64,000 nt of DNA, from assembly GCA_965178125.1 (NCBI GenBank), contig OZ237745.1, positions 868,001 through 932,000 of the forward strand, written 5' to 3'. The notes beneath the pieces are model-generated. The model was not told where the DNA came from, searched no databases, and was given only the letters and a program-made list of their open reading frames with translations. A program made the translations under genes and the position numbers. Shown one piece after another: positions 59,863 to 64,000 of the stretch; the first letter of the stretch is position 1; every line of letters begins with the position of its first letter. Origin of the DNA: Bilabrum cf. latius (lineage: Eukaryota; Bigyra: Bicosoecida; Bigyra; Bicosoecida).

Positions 59863-62800
59863 TTACTGGTACACTCCCACTGCCCCGGTGGCTTGACGGC
59901 GACACACAGGGCACTTCGGTTCCTGCCCGCGATCCCGCGCCTCTCTCACGACCTGCTGGGTGCACGCAGAGCACATGACCAGGTGACCGCAGGGCACCAG
60001 CACGGAGCACACGCGATGCTCCATGCACACCACGCACTCCCTGTCTCCCCCGTGGGCAGGACCGTCTTCCGGCATCGGACCATCAAACCCACCGGCAGCG
60101 CCGTCCGCGCCGCTGCCGCCGCTCACCATCCGGTCCAGCCCGAGCTGCCTGAGCAGCTCACCGTGGTCGTCGTCATCTTGATCCACCACCGGATTCAACC
60201 CATCTATGTCCTCCTGTAGGGCATCCAACTCCTCCTGGAGCTCCTGATCGACGTCCTCATTGTCCTCTCCGCCTAGAATGCGAGCCGCTGACTGCATCGC
60301 GGGACCGAACCCTGTTGCCATCAGACACCCGAACTGAACGAGGCGCAGCTTCCAGTCAGGGCCCAAGGCATCCCCAAGCGGCACGTAATCCTCCGGCAGT
60401 TCCATGCCCAGCATAGCCTTTGCCCTGTTAATGAGACCCATTTGCTCCTGCTCCGCATTGTGCAAGGCAGCCACGCACCGCTTCAGCTCTCGAATAAAAC
60501 CAGCCGATAGCCCTGCAGCGCCGCCGTTTGTTGCAGGCGAACCGAGCATGCACCTGCGAACTGTGTCTCGCAGCATAATGGCACCAGGACCTTCTGCCTC
60601 TGCCTCCATCGGGATGATTCCACCACTCCTGGGAGACCAATCCGCACCAGCACCTGATGCAGGCGGCGGGAGACCATCGCTCATGCTTGTGCTCTCGCCA
60701 GCGGCTAATTCGCCGCCCTAATGGCCACTCTCAGCGTCGTCGGCAGCTTCACCGCTGCCTCCCTCGGCATGTTCACGAGGCTCTGCTTCGTCCTGAGCAC
60801 CTAGTAGGGCGGGCGCGCTCTCCCCTTCTAGAGCTTGCAGCATGCGCGCGAACTGGAGCCGCCGGTTGTCGAGCAGCTCGGCGCGGGAGGTGCCGTCTAC
60901 CACCGTGTGGGTCCTTTCTGTCCACGCGCACGCATTCGAGACGATCGCCAGCTGAGCCGGGGTCGGGTCAACGAGGAGGCCGTGTACCGCCAGGGACCGG
61001 ATGGACTCGGCCTCTTGCCTCTCGCGAGCACCGTGGTCCGGTTTCTCCGAGTTCGACGGGCTAACGCTGAGAAAGTCATCTATGCTGCTGCCCCAAATCA
61101 AATCGCGGGCCCTGTTCTCGTCGCAAAGGACCTCCAAGCCGGCGGCTGCCTGTTCAGCACGCAAGCCCTCAGGATCTCCGCCGCCTACACCGGACGAAGA
61201 GCCTGCTGCTGTGGCCGCCGCGGCTGAAGCCTAGATCTAGTTGGCGGTGGACCTCTGCAGCGCAACGGTTCCACTCGCTATCTCTACAGCCAGCTCTGCG
61301 TTCTGGTCTGCCAAGGAGGCCGGTCCCGGAGCGGGGTGAAACCTTCCGCTCATGCTGCCGCCGTGACCAATGTGTCCTACTACGTCTCGTACCGGCGGCT
61401 CCGCAAACAGCCGAAAGTAGCTGGAGCTGATCCTTCGCATGGAGCGAATCACGCTGAGCTGAAGCTGCAGGCGAGCATCCTGCGTCAGTCTTGGGCATGC
61501 CAGCAGCATACGCAGGATCTCGGACGGGCTCAGCCGCGCGCTAGCGAACCTTCGATAGAGAAGAAATACGGCCCTGTCTTCGTGCGACGGCTGCTCTTGC
61601 AGCGCTCCAGTTGCTAGCCGCCCTAGCGCGACCCTGTACTGCTCGTCCCCATCGACCATCAGAGAGGCGCATGGCACTCTGAGTCGAATTCGGTCGGGTA
61701 GCACGAGCGAGTAAGCAGCGAGAATTGAGTCGTCGATGGTACGTAAGGCCACTCGGGCCGTGTCATCATCCGGCAGGCCTGGGACGTTCCGCTGTCGGAT
61801 CGCGGCGTCGGTGGACTTGAGCCTCTAGAGCACAGGGGCGCCTTGTAGGCCGTATGCCAGCGATGCCCGTCGGTCAAGCCCGATGCCCCTGCGCAATAGC
61901 CTGTGGATCTAATACGCACTGACTCCAGCCATTGCCAGTGCCGCTGCATAGTAAACCACGGACTTTATCCGTATGCTGTCCACCTTGGCATTCCAGGCGC
62001 CGATCGAGCGCTCCACGAGCAACCCGCCAGCGGTGCCAGGAACGCAGCCCCGAAGCTCCAACATCGTGCCTCCTTTTCTATCGGGCACTGCGAACAGTTC
62101 CCCACCAATGAGCGCTTTGGATCCGACTGGGAGCGACTCTTCCACCACGGCCATGCTCTTGGCGACCGTCCCGAGGCCTTGCAGCAACCCGGCGAGAGAA
62201 GGTAGGAGCGAGACGATACTGCCCACCCACGTGCGATTGACTGCCCACTTTTTCTGCTGCTTGTCTTTCCAGAGGCGCTCGGTTTTATGCGGTGCTGGCT
62301 CCTCCAATCCCACTGCGGGAGCCCCAGGTGCGGTTGCAGGCGGACTGGCAGTGGAGACCCACCCGTATTCGAACGGTCTGCCACCGGCTCGTTTCGAAGA
62401 TTTTCTAAGTGCAGGCACTCGGGCAGAGACACGGCCCCTTGGCAGCACGTGCGACTCTTCTTGCGCTCTTGCTCCGCTTCCGCTTCCGTCCTGCCTAAAC
62501 CTCCGCTGGTGCGGGGTGGTACCGTCCAGGAGGTACTCGAGCAGGAAGGACGTGAGAGTATCTTCCGGCTGCGACGATACTGCAGGCTTCTGTCCGGGTG
62601 AGGCTGCTGCAGCTGCTGCTGGCTGCGACTCTGTGGCAGTGGCATGATTCCGAGTGCCGAGTTGGTGCTCGCCTGGCAGCATGGAGGAGAGGTGCTGGAG
62701 ATCCGAGCGAGCGCCGCCTCCCAGCGTGTACTTGCTTGCCTCGTGGGCCAAATCACTTTCTTTCATGACCCCCGCTTCGAGAAGCGTTTCATTCAGCACG

Positions 62801-63333
62801 CCGCCGGGCATGGTAATCTCCATTCGCCTTTCACCAGTCTGGCGTAGCAGGGAGTCCTTACCCGGACCACGTGATCCGAAACGGGGCTGTACGCGGGATG
62901 ACATTGCCAGTCTAGCACCCAAATCATGCGGAGAGATTGCAACCTGTATTCCTTCATCAGTGGTCAAGGTAGGCGAGTGATGCACGCAGCAGCTGCCCTA
63001 GGACACTACAATGTCCGTTCTAACTCCTAGCGCCTCCATGAGAGTCGAAGCAGCGCGAAGGACATAAACTTCGCGCTTTGCAACAGCCGGCTACTTCCCC
63101 ATCGTTTCGATCGCGTCAGATTTGGTCGACAAGGCGCCCTCGATGAAGCCCTTTGCACAGGAGCCGTGCTTCTTGCCTAGCCGGGCCAAATCCATCGCAT
63201 CCCGAGGGATAATCTGCCACCTGTTGAATGAAGTAGCTTTACTTGAAAAGTATAAGCCCGTGATCCCTGCGACGATCGCTGCTGAGGCCGAGACAGCGGC
63301 TGCCGCCAGCAATTCCCGGTCTTTGTCCTGCAT
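59863..63333 (-). CDS. MUL1/SP1-type membrane RING E3 ubiquitin ligase (GIDE domain), expanded
   Basis: A 1,156-residue open frame with about seven in-frame TAGs read as Gln, ending in TAA. It has the MUL1 layout: an N-terminal membrane helix (LAAAAVSASAAIVAGITGL, residues about 9-28), a GIDE-like region with AVVEESLPVGSKALIGGEL (about 378-445), a second helix (VVYYAAALAMAGVSAY), and a C-terminal C3HC4 RING (CVVCMEHRVCSVLVPCGH through CPVCRR, about 1096-1152). Relatives sit in the mitochondrial outer membrane (MUL1) or the plastid envelope (SP1) and ubiquitinate organelle proteins. They are normally about 350 residues. Here a long, partly disordered and acidic stretch of about 600 residues separates the second helix from the RING. 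Which organelle it serves cannot be decided from sequence alone. Confidence 0.82.
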
Positions 63334-63581
63334 ACAAGACGCTCAAAGCCAAGCAAGCAATCAGATTCTCGACAAGTGACAAACAGTGTAAAAGTTGTGT
63401 TGCCTTGACGAGCAACAAGAGACGCGGGCCAATACTTATCGAAGGAATGAGGCGAATTCTCCAAACGAATAGCCTGTCCTCGTCACGATCTGTGCCACTC
63501 TACTTGGCGTCTAGGCTGTACCGATCATATTGCTTTCACTTGATGAGCAAACTGAAGCTGTCGAAAGTCTAATACGCTCCA
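63334..63581. promoter_or_regulatory. Divergent promoter region, E3 ligase (-) / zinc-finger gene (+)
   Basis: A 248-bp AT-rich spacer between two divergent starts. No specific element identified. Confidence 0.4.
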
Positions 63582-64000
63582 ATGGCTTCGGAATTGGAGT
63601 GTCCAATTTGCTGCGAGAGCTATGAAGATATAGCCTATCGGTGCAAATAGTGCAAATTCCTGGCTTGCGAGTCCTGCGTATTGCGCCGTTCCCAGACAAG
63701 CAATCACTGCATCGGCAACTGTTCATTACGGATTGTACCGAGACGCTGGAGGCAACACTACGATGTTGTCGAGGTCAAGCACATTGCATTGGATGACGGG
63801 AATTCAAACGTGTTGTCGCTGAAAATAGCAGAGCAAGGAGAGATTTTCGCAGAATACGAAGCAGAGTTGAAGAAAGCACAGGCTGAATAGAAAGGAAAGG
63901 ATAATCGGTCAGCTCTTCGTACATGCCAAGCATTCGTGCTTCGAGGCATGCACGCCGAGGCCATACGGCTGGGTCGGTTACATGGCATCCCACCAGCGAA
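63582..64000 (+). CDS. RING/zinc-finger protein, 3' end outside window
   Basis: The protein starts MASELECPICCESYEDIAYR and runs off the right edge. Paired cysteines follow a RING-type pattern: CPIC near the start, CK-x-CKFLACESC in the middle, and CIGNC. The x in the middle motif is an in-frame TAG (63648-63650), so the zinc finger exists only if TAG is translated. A second TAG (63888-63890) follows KKAQAE and the frame stays open to base 64000. The part after the finger (LKIAEQGEIFAEYEAELKKA) looks helical. It may be a RING E3 ligase or a helicase-like protein with an N-terminal finger. The available 139 codons do not decide. Confidence 0.72.

Noticed and set aside
1-64000. Pseudogenes or fragmented genes explained by real TAG stops
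   Set aside because: Breaks are only TAG, never TAA, TGA or frameshifts in the recognised genes, and both sides of each TAG keep conserved sequence. Decay would not be so selective.
1-64000. Programmed stop readthrough or pyrrolysine in place of a changed code
   Set aside because: Up to 22 TAGs occur in one gene and about 87 overall, with no common context. No gene uses TAG as its final stop, and a conserved Gln position is filled by TAG.
1-64000. UAA also reassigned (as in many ciliates and ulvophytes)
   Set aside because: I saw no in-frame TAA in any recognised gene. Two genes end in TAA at the expected C terminus, one with an adjacent TGA.
1-64000. UAG = Leu, as in some other protist or organelle codes
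   Set aside because: The phosphorylase position requires Gln, and several TAGs lie in Gln-rich contexts such as the SSV-x-S-x-QAAAQ segment. Other sites are compatible with Gln. A genome-wide alignment would settle this.
1-64000. Bacterial sequence (suggested by PNPase, FtsX and DUF2934)
   Set aside because: Those genes have GT-AG introns, presequences or eukaryotic extensions, and sit among IMP4, RABL6, BET5 and TTL-like genes.

Overview
The window is a GC-rich stretch of eukaryotic nuclear genome. Several genes carry GT-AG introns of about 57-190 nt, usually with GTGAG donors. Typical eukaryotic genes are present: IMP4, the TRAPP subunit BET5, RABL6, a tubulin-tyrosine-ligase-like enzyme, an RGS-domain protein and a mitochondrial-type PNPase with a presequence. 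I cannot name the organism. The TTL-like gene and a possible axonemal protein fit a flagellated unicellular protist or alga, but nothing here proves a plastid.

The main result is a changed genetic code. Read with the standard code, almost every gene is cut into pieces by TAG, and only by TAG. If TAG is read as an amino acid, the pieces join without frame change into complete, recognisable proteins. By hand I count about 87 in-frame TAG codons in roughly 16,700 codons. Every complete gene then ends in TGA (13 cases) or TAA (2 cases) and none in TAG. In glycogen phosphorylase the TAG sits at the glutamine of the motif AIQLNDTHPAL, so UAG = Gln is the best reading. UAA and UGA remain stops. A tRNA-Gln with a CUA anticodon is expected elsewhere in the genome.

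Layout: 1-2533 is an unrecognised low-complexity gene cut by the left edge. 3044-3116 is tRNA-Met(CAU). 3401-10520 holds two large minisatellites, with 34/42-bp units and then 99/47-bp units. 11185-16152 (-) is an FtsX-family membrane protein. 16388-17122 (+) is a small unknown protein. 17258-20419 (-) is glycogen phosphorylase. 20859-25224 (-) is PNPase, head to head with IMP4 at 25338-26496 (+). 26698-32478 (+) is a large multi-pass protein, followed in tandem by the TTL-like ligase (32537-34774) and a DUF2934 protein (34942-35934). 36970-41478 (-) is an RGS domain fused to a degenerate flavin/NAD oxidoreductase. 41847-51885 (-) is a 3,316-residue surface protein with RCC1-like and IPT/TIG repeats and a multi-pass C terminus. 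52137-54577 (+) is RABL6. 54726-58864 (-) is a coiled-coil protein. 58989-59593 (+) is BET5/TRAPPC1. 59863-63333 (-) is a MUL1-type membrane E3 ligase. A zinc-finger gene runs off the right edge at 63582.

The genes do not form one pathway. They are densely packed housekeeping, trafficking, RNA-processing and signalling genes, often in divergent pairs 110-250 bp apart. What unites them is the UAG = Gln code.
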